Positions 1 through 8,275 of a stretch of 64,000 nt of DNA are shown piece after piece. The number at the start of each line of letters is the position of its first letter. Within the stretch, counting starts at the first letter, position 1. Made by a program: the position numbers and the translations under genes. A model generated the notes under the pieces. The model saw nothing but the letters and a program-made list of their open reading frames with translations. It made no database searches and was not told where the DNA came from. The stretch covers positions 4,279,501 to 4,343,500 of the forward strand of contig NZ_JACHIV010000001.1 of NCBI RefSeq assembly GCF_014203325.1. Reading direction: 5' to 3'. The DNA is from Saccharopolyspora gloriosae. Lineage in GTDB: Bacteria > Actinomycetota > Actinomycetes > Mycobacteriales > Pseudonocardiaceae.

Positions 1-326
1 CGCACCGCCGCCAGCAGCGGAGTGCGGTCCGGTTCCCCGCGGCGAACCGGGATCTGCCCGATCCGGCGCAGGAACCAGCCGAGCGGCCCTCGGAACAACT
101 CGTGCTTCACCAGGAACACCACGTTGCGCGGCAAGATTCCGAACAGCAGCGGTGCTTCCAGCAGCGAACTGTGGTTGGCCACCAGCACCAGCGGCCCGGT
201 GCGCGGAACCCGATCGAGGTGGTGCACCCGCAGCCGGTACGGCAACCGCACGAAGGTCTTGCCGATCCAGCGCCCCACCCGGTGCAGCCGCCACGACGCG
301 CCTTCCGGCAGATCCCCGGCGCTCAT
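1..326 (-). CDS. plsC: 1-acylglycerol-3-phosphate acyltransferase (PlsC family), partial
   Basis: N-terminal 108 residues of a lysophospholipid acyltransferase that would acylate lysophosphatidate at the inner membrane face; the rest runs off the left edge. The reading contains the block ANHSSLLEAP, matching the family motif I (N-H-x4-D), and FLVKHELF..PLGWFLRRIGQIPVRRG, matching motif II/III. Motif I has Glu in place of the usual Asp (H-x4-E). The ATG overlaps the cmk stop (ATGA), so it is translationally coupled to cmk. In related genomes cmk is followed by an acyltransferase and the GTPase der, consistent with this order. The Glu substitution may mean a changed mechanism or just a conservative variant. 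Confidence 0.85.
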   Translation of the reverse strand, partial: MSAGDLPEGASWRLHRVGRWIGKTFVRLPYRLRVHHLDRVPRTGPLVLVANHSSLLEAPLLFGILPRNVVFLVKHELFRGPLGWFLRRIGQIPVRRGEPDRTPLLAAV

Positions 327-1045
327 CGCCTCGACTCCACCCCGGCGAACAGTCCCCTGGCGTCCACCAGCGTCCGCAGCTGCTCCAGCACGCCCGCCAC
401 GTCCAGCTCGGTAGTGTCGAGCTCGACGGCGTCGTCGGCCATCCGCAGCGGCGACACCGCGCGACCGGAGTCGAACGCGTCCCGCCGCTGCACGTCGGCA
501 TGCGTGCTCTCCAGATCGGAGACCCGGCCTGCCGCGGAGTCCTGATCGCTGCGGCGGCGCGCCCGCGCCTGCGACGAAGCGGTCAAGTACACCTTCAACT
601 CGGCCTCGCGCGCGACGACCGTGCCGATGTCGCGGCCCTCGACCACCACACCACCAGGTTCGCCCAGCGCCTCCCGGATGAGCCTGCGCTGCTCGTCGAC
701 CAGCAGCTCGCGCACGCGCGCGACCGCCGAAACCGCCGAGACCGCACCGGTCACCGCGGCGCCGCGGATCTCCTGCCCGATGTCCTCGCCGGCGAGGGTC
801 ACCGTCGGCAGCAGCGGGTTCGTGCCCATCACCGGCAGCGCCGAGGCGGCCACCTCGGCTACCGCTGCCTCATCGGCGACCGACACCTCCGCGCGCAGCA
901 CGGCGAGCGTGACCGCCCGGTACATCGCGCCCGTGTCGAGGTACGACGCAGACAGCGCCGCGGCCAGCTTCCGGGCCACCGTCGACTTCCCAGTGCCCGA
1001 GGGGCCGTCGAGGGCCACCACCCCACGAAGCTCGGCGTGTGCCAC
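323..1045 (-). CDS. cmk: Cytidylate kinase
   Basis: Phosphorylates CMP and dCMP to the diphosphates with ATP, cytosolic pyrimidine salvage. 240 residues, normal for the family. P-loop DGPSGTGKST at residues 13-22, followed by the family block YLDTGAMYRAVTLA (substrate CMP region) and VVVEGRDIGTVV. The GTG start at 1045 is preceded by an AAGGAGGAG ribosome site. It is the upstream partner of plsC with a 4-base overlap. In mycobacteria cmk directly follows rluB; here a divergent antiporter pair sits between them. Confidence 0.95.
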   Translation of the reverse strand: MAHAELRGVVALDGPSGTGKSTVARKLAAALSASYLDTGAMYRAVTLAVLRAEVSVADEAAVAEVAASALPVMGTNPLLPTVTLAGEDIGQEIRGAAVTGAVSAVSAVARVRELLVDEQRRLIREALGEPGGVVVEGRDIGTVVAREAELKVYLTASSQARARRRSDQDSAAGRVSDLESTHADVQRRDAFDSGRAVSPLRMADDAVELDTTELDVAGVLEQLRTLVDARGLFAGVESRR

Positions 1046-1243
1046 GTCGAGTCTCCTCCTTAGTCACCACCGGCCGAGGAAACGCCGGACCAACCACTCA
1101 TTGTGCCTGCTCCACCGATGGGTTCCCCACTTGCGTCCACGATCGACGGCACACCGCTCACGGCGCGCGCCCACCGCGCCCCGTCCGAGTCCGGTTCTCA
1201 CCGGTTCGTCCCAGGCGCTGCTCACGCGCACGCGTTCTTGTAT

Positions 1244-1256
1244 TAGGCTCGAACAC
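1244..1256 (+). promoter_or_regulatory. -10 box of a leaderless promoter for the KhtT-like gene
   Basis: TAGGCT at 1244-1249 fits the actinobacterial SigA -10 consensus TANNNT, and exactly 7 bases separate it from the GTG at 1257. Transcription would start at the first base of the start codon. No Shine-Dalgarno sequence precedes the GTG, which supports a leaderless mRNA. No good -35 box is visible. Inference from spacing only. Confidence 0.55.
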
Positions 1257-1739
1257 GTGGACGTCACAGTGACCCCGCTTCCGGGACTCGGGACCCAACA
1301 GGACTTCGTCACTCGTTCCGGGCACAGGATCGGTGTGATCACGTATCGCGACGGACGCTTCGAGCTGATCGTCTCCGGCCACGACGACCCGGACAAGGTC
1401 GCCGCCTCGGCCGGGTTGACCGCCGAGGAGACCAACACCCTCGCCAACCTGCTCGGCGCCCCTCAACTGGTGGCGCGCTTGAGCGAGCAGCAGCGCGAGG
1501 TCGCCGGGATCAACACCTGGCAGCTCCCGGTCAACCAGGGCTCGCCGTACGACGGACGGGCCCTCGGTGACACCGAGATGCGCACCCGCACCTCGGCGTC
1601 GATCGTCGCCGTCGTCCGCGAGGGGACCGTGCACCCGTCGCCGCGCCCGGACTTCGAGTTCAGCGCCGGCGACCTGGTGGTCGTAGTCGGCACCGCCGAC
1701 GGACTCCGCGCCGCCGGCGAAATCCTCGAACGGGGCTAG
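1257..1739 (+). CDS. KhtT-like TrkA-C (RCK_C) regulatory subunit of a cation:proton antiporter
   Basis: 160 residues, the size of Bacillus KhtT. The N-terminal half (residues 1-75) is a small alpha/beta domain; the C-terminal half reads as an RCK_C/TrkA-C domain with RTSASIVAVVREG and the terminal FSAGDLVVVVGTADGL, the usual ligand-binding fold. The next gene is a CPA2 antiporter, reproducing the KhtT-KhtU two-gene arrangement of a K+(NH4+)/H+ antiporter. By family knowledge the RCK_C domain may bind c-di-AMP or sense pH and gate the membrane subunit; the ligand here is not shown by sequence. Start chosen at the GTG placed 7 bases after a -10 box. Confidence 0.85.
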   Translation: MDVTVTPLPGLGTQQDFVTRSGHRIGVITYRDGRFELIVSGHDDPDKVAASAGLTAEETNTLANLLGAPQLVARLSEQQREVAGINTWQLPVNQGSPYDGRALGDTEMRTRTSASIVAVVREGTVHPSPRPDFEFSAGDLVVVVGTADGLRAAGEILERG

Positions 1740-1779
1740 GCGCAGAGCCGAGCCCCGCAGAGGACAAGGTCGTCCGCAC

Positions 1780-1808
1780 CCGCCCAAGAGCACCGCGCTC
1801 TTGGGCGG
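1780..1808. other. Strong hairpin between the antiporter genes
   Basis: Perfect 11-base arms CCGCCCAAGAG and CTCTTGGGCGG around a 7-base loop, in the 135-base gap between the regulatory subunit and the antiporter gene. No T-run follows, so it may be a processing or attenuation structure that sets the ratio of the two subunits rather than a full terminator. Confidence 0.6.
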
Positions 1809-1874
1809 AAACCCCGTGCGCTCAAGCAGCGGGACAACTGAATAGGTACTCGGACAGGGGCGAGAGGAAACACG

Positions 1875-3053
1875 GTGCACGACACGGCGATCTCCCTCAT
1901 CGAACTGGGAGCGGTGTTCTTCGGTCTCGGGGTATTAGGCCGCCTCGCCTGGAAAATCGGCATCTCGCCGATCCCGCTTTACCTCATAGGTGGAATCGCT
2001 TTCGGCACCGGCGGACTGATACCGCTGCACGGGATCGAACCGTTCACGCATCTAGCCTCCGAAATAGGCGTGGTGCTGCTCTTGCTCCTACTCGGGCTGG
2101 AGTACTCGGCTGGCGAACTCGTCACGGGGCTCCGGCGTTCCTGGCTTGCCGGTCTGGTCGATCTGGTGCTGAACTCGGCCCCCGGCGCGATCGTCGCCCT
2201 GCTGCTGGGCTGGGGTCCGATCGGCGCGCTGACCATGGCGGGCGTCACCTACATCTCTTCTTCCGGCATCATCGCGAAAGTCCTCGGCGACCTCGGCCGG
2301 CTCGGTAACCGCGAAACGCCGGTCGTGCTGTCGATCCTGGTTTTCGAGGACTTGGCGATGGCGCTCTACCTCCCGATCCTCACGGCGGTCCTGGGCGGGG
2401 TGAGCCTGCTCGGCGGGCTGACCGCCGTCGGCGTCTCGCTGATCGTGATCTCGATCGTGCTCGTCGTCGCTTTGAAGTTCGGCCGCTACGTCTCCGCGCT
2501 GATCGACAGCCCCGATCCGGAGGTGTTCCTGCTGCGGCTGCTGGGTTCGGCCCTGCTGGTCGCGGGCATCGCCTCGGAGTTGCAGGTCTCGGCCGCGGTC
2601 GGTTCGTTCCTGCTCGGCATCGCGATCTCCGGTTCCACCGCGCAGAACGCGACCCGGATGCTGGAGCCGCTGCGCGACCTGTTCGCCGCGGTGTTCTTCG
2701 TGGTCTTCGGGCTCAACACCGATCCGTCGCAGATCCCGCCGGTGCTCGGGTTCGCCCTGCTGCTGGCCGTGGTCACCGCGATCACGAAGATCGGTACCGG
2801 CTGGTTCGCCGCCCGTTCCCAGGGCATCGGCAAGATGGGCCGCGCCCGGGCCGGCGCGGCGCTCGTCGCCCGCGGTGAGTTCTCGATCGTCATCGCCGGG
2901 CTCGCCGTCGGTTCCGGCGCCGTCTCCGGCGAACTCGCCGCCCTGGCCACCGCGTACGTCCTGCTCATGGCCATCCTGGGTCCGGTCGCGGCTCGCGTCG
3001 TCGAGCCCGTCGCCCGGCTGCTCGTCTCGCGGAAGCCGCAGACCCAGTCCTGA
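1875..3053 (+). CDS. KhtU-like cation:proton antiporter (CPA2/KefB family)
   Basis: 392-residue polytopic membrane protein with about 11-12 hydrophobic segments and no C-terminal cytosolic domain, as in KhtU, whose regulator is a separate protein. Family features include LLLLLLGLEYSAGEL (the Glu-containing segment of CPA2 proteins), SSSGIIAKVL and FVVFGLNTDPSQIPP near the end of the helical bundle. GTG start follows a GAGAGGA ribosome site. Predicted to expel K+ or another monovalent cation in exchange for protons, controlled by the upstream RCK_C subunit. Ion selectivity cannot be read from the sequence. Confidence 0.88.
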   Translation: MHDTAISLIELGAVFFGLGVLGRLAWKIGISPIPLYLIGGIAFGTGGLIPLHGIEPFTHLASEIGVVLLLLLLGLEYSAGELVTGLRRSWLAGLVDLVLNSAPGAIVALLLGWGPIGALTMAGVTYISSSGIIAKVLGDLGRLGNRETPVVLSILVFEDLAMALYLPILTAVLGGVSLLGGLTAVGVSLIVISIVLVVALKFGRYVSALIDSPDPEVFLLRLLGSALLVAGIASELQVSAAVGSFLLGIAISGSTAQNATRMLEPLRDLFAAVFFVVFGLNTDPSQIPPVLGFALLLAVVTAITKIGTGWFAARSQGIGKMGRARAGAALVARGEFSIVIAGLAVGSGAVSGELAALATAYVLLMAILGPVAARVVEPVARLLVSRKPQTQS

Positions 3054-3075
3054 GCCGCACCGCACCCCTGGGCAC

Positions 3076-3138
3076 GAGGTCGGGCCGGGGACGCCGGACG
3101 ATCCGCTGATCGAACGTCCGCGTCCCCGGCCCGACCTC
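3076..3138. terminator. Bidirectional terminator between the antiporter gene and rluB
   Basis: Perfect 19-base arms (3076-3094 and 3120-3138) enclosing a loop that can itself pair (CGGACG with CGTCCG), followed on the plus strand by a T-rich stretch ending in GGGTTTT. It lies between two convergent genes and can serve both. Confidence 0.85.
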
Positions 3139-3265
3139 ATTGCGGGTTTTCACCGTTCAACTCGAACTGCGCCGAACCCAGGAAAAATTTCACTCGACAC
3201 TGAACAAATCGCGTCAATCGAACAGGTCGGGCATGAAGCGATCCGAACAGGATCACTTCCGAAGA

Positions 3266-4039
3266 TCACATGCCGACGGCCCGGTAGAGCGCGCCGACCT
3301 CCTTGCGGTCCAGCTTGCGGATCGCGCCGGGACGCTCGCTCGTCAGCTTCACCTCGTCGATCGCGGTGCGCACCAGGCGCCGCACCGGGTGCCCGACCTG
3401 CTCCAACATCCGCCGCACCACGTGCTTGCGCCCCTCGTGCAGGACGACCTCGACCAGCGCACGACCCTCGTTGACGTCGACCAGCCGGAACTTGTCGACC
3501 TTCACCGGACCGTCCTCGAGCTGCACCCCGGAGCGCAGCTGCTTGCCCAGGTCCTTCGCGATCGGCCCCGGCACCTCCGCCAGGTACGTCTTGAGCACCT
3601 GGTACGACGGGTGCATCAGCCGGTGCGCCAGCTCGCCGTCGTTCGTGATCAGCAGCAGGCCCTCGGTGTCGACGTCCAGCCGCCCCACGTGGAACAGCTT
3701 GCCGTCGCGCTCCCGCAGGTAGTCGCCGATGCAGGGCCGCCCCTTGTCATCGGACATGGAGCACAGGATGCCCTGCGGCTTGTTCAGCAGCAGGTGCTGC
3801 ACGTCCTCGTTGACGACCACCCTGGAACCGTCCACGTGGATCACCGACGTCTGCGGGTCCACCCGGCGTCCGAGCTCGGTGACGACCTCGCCGTCCACCT
3901 CGATGCGGCCTTGGGTGATCATGCCCTCCGCGGCGCGACGCGAAGCCACCCCCGCGCGGGACAGCACCTTCTGCAGCCGGATGCCCTCCGGCTGCGAATC
4001 CGCAGCGGACGAAGAAGCCGGGGCACGGTGTTCAGACAT
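3266..4039 (-). CDS. rluB: 23S rRNA pseudouridine synthase, RluB family
   Basis: 257 residues. An S4 RNA-binding domain at about residues 20-75 (RLQKVLSRAGVASRRAAEGMI) precedes the catalytic domain. The RsuA/RluB signature GRLDVDTEGLLLITNDG places the catalytic Asp at about residue 122. It isomerises a uridine in 23S rRNA near the peptidyl-transferase centre in the RluB/E/F/RsuA group. The start overlaps the scpB stop by 8 bases, so it is the third gene of the scpA-scpB-rluB unit found across actinobacteria. Confidence 0.92.
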   Translation of the reverse strand: MSEHRAPASSSAADSQPEGIRLQKVLSRAGVASRRAAEGMITQGRIEVDGEVVTELGRRVDPQTSVIHVDGSRVVVNEDVQHLLLNKPQGILCSMSDDKGRPCIGDYLRERDGKLFHVGRLDVDTEGLLLITNDGELAHRLMHPSYQVLKTYLAEVPGPIAKDLGKQLRSGVQLEDGPVKVDKFRLVDVNEGRALVEVVLHEGRKHVVRRMLEQVGHPVRRLVRTAIDEVKLTSERPGAIRKLDRKEVGALYRAVGM

Positions 4040-4751
4040 CGTCGATCGTATCCACTTCAGGCAACAAGGGAGCCAGCGGCGGAAGATCCTTCAGCGACGA
4101 CAGTCCGAGCCGTTCCAAGAACAGCTCCGTCGTGCAGTACAGGAACCCGCCGGTCTCCGGGTCGGTACCGGCCTCCTCGACAAGGCCGCGCCCCACCAGG
4201 GTACGGATGACGCCGTCGACGTTGACACCGCGTACCGCCGCCACCCGCGCACGGGTCACCGGCTGCCGGTACGAGATCACCGCGAGCGTCTCCAAAGCCG
4301 CCCGGGTCAGCTTCGCCCGTTGCCCGTCCAGCAGGTACCGCTCGACGTACGGCGCGTAGGTCTCGCGGGTGTAGAAGCGCCAGCCCTCACCGACTCGGCG
4401 CAGGTCGATGCCCCGCTCGGACTGCTCGTAGCCCTGCGCCAGCCGCTGCAGCGCAGTGCGGATCCGGGCGACCGGCTGCTCCAAGGTGTCGGCCAGCAGC
4501 TCCTCCCCAGCCGGAACGTCGACCACGAGCAGCAGCGCCTCCAACGCCGAGTCCAAGGCCTCGTCCGCGGTCAGGTCCGGCGGCGTGCGCGACACCGGGG
4601 CGCCCGGCGCATCCGCGCGAGGCTGCTCGGCCGCCTCAGCCGCGGGCTCCTGCCCGGCCGCCTCGGGCACGGCGGTGCCGGACTCGGCGAGGTCCTCCGC
4701 AGCCCGTTCCTGCTCGACCTGGGGCTCCGCGCCGGAAGCGTCGTCGTTCAC
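4032..4751 (-). CDS. scpB: Segregation and condensation protein B
   Basis: About 239 residues from a GTG 5 bases after the scpA stop, with a GAGGG ribosome site. An acidic, Ala/Pro/Glu-rich N-terminal tail (about 55 residues) precedes two winged-helix domains with the ScpB blocks ALEALLLVVDVP and LTRAALETLAVISYRQPVTRARVAAVRGVNVDGVI. ScpB dimers bind ScpA and regulate the SMC head ATPase in bacterial condensin. An upstream extension is open but starts inside scpA and has no support. Confidence 0.92.
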   Translation of the reverse strand: MNDDASGAEPQVEQERAAEDLAESGTAVPEAAGQEPAAEAAEQPRADAPGAPVSRTPPDLTADEALDSALEALLLVVDVPAGEELLADTLEQPVARIRTALQRLAQGYEQSERGIDLRRVGEGWRFYTRETYAPYVERYLLDGQRAKLTRAALETLAVISYRQPVTRARVAAVRGVNVDGVIRTLVGRGLVEEAGTDPETGGFLYCTTELFLERLGLSSLKDLPPLAPLLPEVDTIDDV

Positions 4752-4756
4752 TGCCC

Positions 4757-5671
4757 TCACCCGTATTCCTCGTCGTCCGCACTCCGCCGGTCCGCCTCGG
4801 CCGTCGCCCGCGCCTCTTCCAGGCTGCCGCCGACCCACCGCACCAGCAGATCCCCCAGCGGATCCTCCTGCTCGAAGGCGAGCACCTTCTCCCGGAACAA
4901 CTCCAGCAACGCCAGGAAACGAGCCACGATCTCCACCGTGTGCTCGCAGTCCTCCACCAGCGTCGAGAAGTCCGCGGCGCCCAGCTCCGCCAGCCGCACC
5001 CGCAACATCGCCGCGTGTTCCCGCACCGACACCTGGTGCTGGTGGATGTGGTCCAGCGACACCGAAGGCGGTGGTTTCGGCCGGAAGACCGCGGCGGCGA
5101 TCTCGGCCAGCCGCTGCGGGCCGACCCCGATCATCACCTCGGGCAACAACCCCTCGAAGCGCGGTTCGAGCGCCACCGACCGCGGATAGCGCCGCAGCGC
5201 TCCGGCCTCCAGCTCGCTGAACAGCGCCGCGACCTGCTTGTACGCCCGGTACTGCAACAACCGCGCGAACAGCAGGTCGCGCGCCTCCAGCAACGCCAGG
5301 TCGTCCTCGTCCTCCACCTCCGCGGCAGGCAGCAACCGCGCGGCCTTCAGGTCCAGCAACGTCGCCGCTACGACCAAGAACTCGGTGGTCTCGTCGAGGT
5401 TCCAGTGCTCCCCTAAGGCCTTGGTGTAGGCGATGAACTCATCGGTCACCTTGTGCAGTGCGACCTCGGTGACGTCCATCTGGTGCTGGGAGATCAACTG
5501 CAGCAGCAAGTCGAACGGGCCCTCGAAGTTGTCCAGCCGCACCGTGAAGCGACCGGAGGGCTGCGCCTCGTCCGGCGCACCGGCGGGACCCGGTTCGACG
5601 GGCGCGGTCTCGGCTTCGGCCCGGTCCTGCACCGGTTCGGCTTCGACCCCGCCGGTGGCGGAATCGGTCAC
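4757..5671 (-). CDS. scpA: Segregation and condensation protein A (kleisin)
   Basis: 304 residues. After a charged 40-residue leader, the kleisin N-terminal domain shows FTVRLDNFEGPFDLLLQLISQHQMDVTEVALHKVTDEF, the signature of ScpA; the C-terminal winged helix ends around FLALLELFREKVLAFEQEDPLGDLLV. ScpA bridges SMC heads and recruits ScpB. The GTG overlaps the stop of the upstream ribbon-helix-helix gene (GTGA), indicating coupling. Confidence 0.93.
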   Translation of the reverse strand: MTDSATGGVEAEPVQDRAEAETAPVEPGPAGAPDEAQPSGRFTVRLDNFEGPFDLLLQLISQHQMDVTEVALHKVTDEFIAYTKALGEHWNLDETTEFLVVAATLLDLKAARLLPAAEVEDEDDLALLEARDLLFARLLQYRAYKQVAALFSELEAGALRRYPRSVALEPRFEGLLPEVMIGVGPQRLAEIAAAVFRPKPPPSVSLDHIHQHQVSVREHAAMLRVRLAELGAADFSTLVEDCEHTVEIVARFLALLELFREKVLAFEQEDPLGDLLVRWVGGSLEEARATAEADRRSADDEEYG

Positions 5672-6009
5672 TCGCCGGACTCCGCCAGCAGCCTGCGCAC
5701 CAGCACCGAGTCCGCGCCTCGCGCATCAAGATCTGCGAGCAGCATCGCCACCCCTTCACGCACGACCCTGCCGCGATCCACCGCGATGCCGTGCTCAGCG
5801 CGCAGGGCGAGCCGGGCCTGTTCCAACGCCAGCAACTCCTCATCGGAGACGTACACGGTGATTTTCGCATCGTGCTTGCGGCGCCCCGACCCCGACCTGT
5901 CCTGGCGCGGCGCCTCGGGAGCAGCACGGTGCTCGGCCGGCGCCTCCGGGGTGCGCACCGTCGTCCGGAACAGCTCGGACGCACCGGGCAACTCGGCACG
6001 ACGCCTCAC
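5668..6009 (-). CDS. Ribbon-helix-helix-like small protein between parA and scpA
   Basis: 113 residues. A basic, disordered first half is followed by one beta strand (KITVYVSD), a long helix (EELLALEQARLALRAEHG) and a second helix (DRGRVVREGVAMLLADL), the order expected for a ribbon-helix-helix DNA-binding fold. GTG start with a GGGAGG ribosome site. It lies 34 bases after parA and overlaps scpA by 4. By analogy with plasmid ParA/ParG or delta/omega systems it could be the DNA-binding partner of the adjacent ParA. That role is inference; the gene itself is well supported by coupling and coding character. Confidence 0.75.
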   Translation of the reverse strand: MRRRAELPGASELFRTTVRTPEAPAEHRAAPEAPRQDRSGSGRRKHDAKITVYVSDEELLALEQARLALRAEHGIAVDRGRVVREGVAMLLADLDARGADSVLVRRLLAESGE

Positions 6010-6043
6010 ACGCCCTCCCCGGCGCCCAGCCGCACGGGAACGA

Positions 6044-6985
6044 TCACCGCGCGATCACCTCACGAGCCAGCGAGCGGTAGGCCTGCGCCCCCGCCGAGCG
6101 CGGCGCCCACCTGGTGATCGGCTCACCCGCCACCGTGGTCTCCGGGAACCGCACCGTCCGGTTGATCACGCTGTCGAACACGACATCGCCGAACGCCTCC
6201 ACCACCCGCGCCATCACCTCGCGCGAGTGCAGGGTGCGCGGGTCGAACATCGTCGCCAGGATGCCGCTGATCTCGAGCTTCGGATTCAGCCGTTCCTGCA
6301 CCTTCTCGATCGTGTCGATCAGCAGGGCGACGCCGCGGAGGCTGAAGAACTCGCACTCCAGCGGAATGATCACGCCGTCGGCGGCGGCGAGCGCGTTCAC
6401 CGTCAGCAAGCCCAGCGACGGCTGGCAGTCGACCAGGATGAAGTCGTACTCCTTCATCGCCGGGAACAGCACGCGCTGCAGCGTCTGCTCACGACCGACC
6501 TCGGCGACCAGCTGCACCTCGGCGGCCGACAGGTCGATGTTGCTGGGCAGCAGGTCCATGCCCTCGACGGTCGTGGACATCACGACGTCGCGGACGTCCA
6601 CCGCCCGTTCCATGATCACGTTGTAGATCGTCTGGTCCAGCTGGTGCGGCTGCACTCCCAGGCCGACCGAGAGCGCGCCCTGCGGGTCGAAGTCCACCAG
6701 CAGCACCCGGCGCCCGTACTCGGCGAGCGCGGCACCCAGGTTGATCGTCGACGTCGTCTTGCCGACGCCGCCCTTCTGGTTGCACATGGCGAGCACCGAA
6801 GCGGGACCGTGCCGGTCCAGCAGCGGCGGTTCCGGAATGTGCCTGCGCGGCCTGCCGGTCGGGCCGACGTTCCCGTCGGGCGACAACTCGGCTTCACCAC
6901 CCGAAGCCGACGGCTTGTGCGGGGCGATGCTCAGGTCGACCGCGCCCCGGGACCGCCCTTCGGCGGAGGGCTGCGGTGTCGACAT
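6044..6985 (-). CDS. ParA-family chromosome-partitioning ATPase
   Basis: 313 residues with a disordered N-terminal extension of about 60 residues. Deviant Walker A KGGVGKTT at residues 71-78, Walker A' region VLLVDFDPQGALSVGLG, and Walker B-type FILVDCQPSLGLLT define a ParA/Soj ATPase. It differs from the origin-linked ParA by lacking an adjacent parB and by sitting directly upstream of the RHH-scpA-scpB genes, the same place as mycobacterial Rv1708. It may position condensin or another cargo on the nucleoid. AAGGAG ribosome site precedes the ATG. Confidence 0.9.
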   Translation of the reverse strand: MSTPQPSAEGRSRGAVDLSIAPHKPSASGGEAELSPDGNVGPTGRPRRHIPEPPLLDRHGPASVLAMCNQKGGVGKTTSTINLGAALAEYGRRVLLVDFDPQGALSVGLGVQPHQLDQTIYNVIMERAVDVRDVVMSTTVEGMDLLPSNIDLSAAEVQLVAEVGREQTLQRVLFPAMKEYDFILVDCQPSLGLLTVNALAAADGVIIPLECEFFSLRGVALLIDTIEKVQERLNPKLEISGILATMFDPRTLHSREVMARVVEAFGDVVFDSVINRTVRFPETTVAGEPITRWAPRSAGAQAYRSLAREVIAR

Positions 6986-7015
6986 GGCGCTAGGACTCCT
7001 TGTCTGCCGGTGACG

Positions 7016-7021
7016 ATCATA
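7016..7021 (-). promoter_or_regulatory. -10 box for the parA-scpAB operon
   Basis: On the minus strand TATGAT lies 31 bases upstream of the parA ATG. It is a near-consensus -10 element in the 128-base gap between xerD and parA. The expected start would leave a leader of about 24 bases carrying the AAGGAG ribosome site. The -35 region is not clear. Confidence 0.45.
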
Positions 7022-7113
7022 CCGATCGAGCGCAGCCTAAGTGGCATTCACTACCTGCGGCAACGCGCCTCGCCGAGTCCCGGCGAAATGCGTGCCACCC
7101 CACTCCATCGAGT

Positions 7114-8064
7114 TCAAGTATCGCGTCGGAGCGCCCGCGGATGGGCCGTCGCATACACCTCGCGCAGCGTGTTCACCGTCACCAGCGTGTACACCTGCGT
7201 CGTGGTGACCGAGGCGTGGCCCAGCAATTCCTGCACCACCCGCACGTCCGCGCCGCCCTCCAGCAGATGCGTGGCGAACGAATGGCGCAGCACGTGCGGC
7301 GACACGGCACTGCTGATCCCGGCTCGGCCCGCCGCGGATTTCAACGCGTTCCACGCGCTCTGCCTGGACAACCGGCCGCCGTGCGAATTGAGGAATACCG
7401 CCGAAGCGCCTCTGCCCCGCGCCGCCAGCACCGGGCGGGCCCGCACCAGGTACGCGTCCAGCGCTTCCAGCGCCGGGCGCCCGATCGGCACCAGCCGCTG
7501 CCGTCCGCCCTTGCCGTTGAGCAGCACGGTGCGCTCACCCGAGTCGATGTCGTCGACGTCGAGGCCCACTGCTTCCGAGATGCGAGCACCCGAGGAGTAC
7601 AGCAACTCCAGCAGCGCGCGATCCCGCAGGCCGCGGACGTCCCGCCCGTCGGCGCCGTCGAGCAACCGGAGCACGTCGTCGACCGGCAGCGCCTTCGGCA
7701 ACCGCCGGGCAGGGCTGGGCGGCGAGACCTCTCGCGCCACGTCCACGTCGACCCACCCCTCGGCGTGGGCGAACCGGTGGAGTCCGCGCACCGCGACCAG
7801 CGCCCGCGCCGCCGACGACGGTGCGAGCGGGGCGTGTTCACCACGACCTTCGCGCAATTCCGCGGCGAACGAGGCCAGGTGCCGCGCGTCGACGTCGCGC
7901 AAGGTCCGCGCACCCGACTCCGCCACGTGCAGGCCGTACCGGCGCAGATCCCGCGAATAGGAGTCCAGGGTGCTGCGGGCACTTCCGCGTTCCACGGCCA
8001 AGTGGTCCAGGAAACCGGCGCACGCGGAGCGCAATGCCTCGGGAAGGTCCTCGAAGGCTTTCAC
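7114..8064 (-). CDS. xerD: Tyrosine recombinase XerD
   Basis: 316 residues from a GTG preceded by AGAGGAG; an open extension further upstream lacks a ribosome site. N-terminal SAM-like core-binding domain (residues 8-100), then the catalytic domain with Arg161 (GARISEA), Lys185 (NGKGGRQR), His257-x-x-Arg260 ([19 protein letters not shown]), His283 (LGHAS) and nucleophile Tyr292 (TTTQVYT). All catalytic residues are present. Resolves chromosome dimers at dif together with XerC and FtsK. Its position next to parA-scpAB is conserved in actinobacteria. Confidence 0.95.
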   Translation of the reverse strand: MKAFEDLPEALRSACAGFLDHLAVERGSARSTLDSYSRDLRRYGLHVAESGARTLRDVDARHLASFAAELREGRGEHAPLAPSSAARALVAVRGLHRFAHAEGWVDVDVAREVSPPSPARRLPKALPVDDVLRLLDGADGRDVRGLRDRALLELLYSSGARISEAVGLDVDDIDSGERTVLLNGKGGRQRLVPIGRPALEALDAYLVRARPVLAARGRGASAVFLNSHGGRLSRQSAWNALKSAAGRAGISSAVSPHVLRHSFATHLLEGGADVRVVQELLGHASVTTTQVYTLVTVNTLREVYATAHPRALRRDT

Positions 8065-8262
8065 TGCCGGACTCCTCTGCGCGAAACGAACAGGTCGCAG
8101 CTTAGGACGCCACGCCGCCGGAGCTCCGGCCACCCGCCATCGTGCCCAATTCCGAAAATCCTTGATCATTGCGTACCTCGGGCAGGGGAATGGCGGAGGA
8201 AGCATTGGGCCGAACGAATGCATCTCCGTTCGGCCGTCCACCACAAGACCTCTGGTCTCGTC

Positions 8263-8275
8263 TATTCTGATCAAG
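8263..8275 (+). promoter_or_regulatory. -10 box of a leaderless promoter for the DUF1707-TM2 gene
   Basis: TATTCT at 8263-8268 fits TANNNT and is 7 bases from the GTG at 8276. Just upstream, AGACC-TCT-GGTCT (8246-8258) forms an inverted repeat in the promoter spacer that could be an operator. No ribosome site precedes the start. Confidence 0.5.

Noticed and set aside
5453-7960. 835-codon plus-strand frame
   Set aside because: Antisense across scpA, the RHH gene, parA and xerD.
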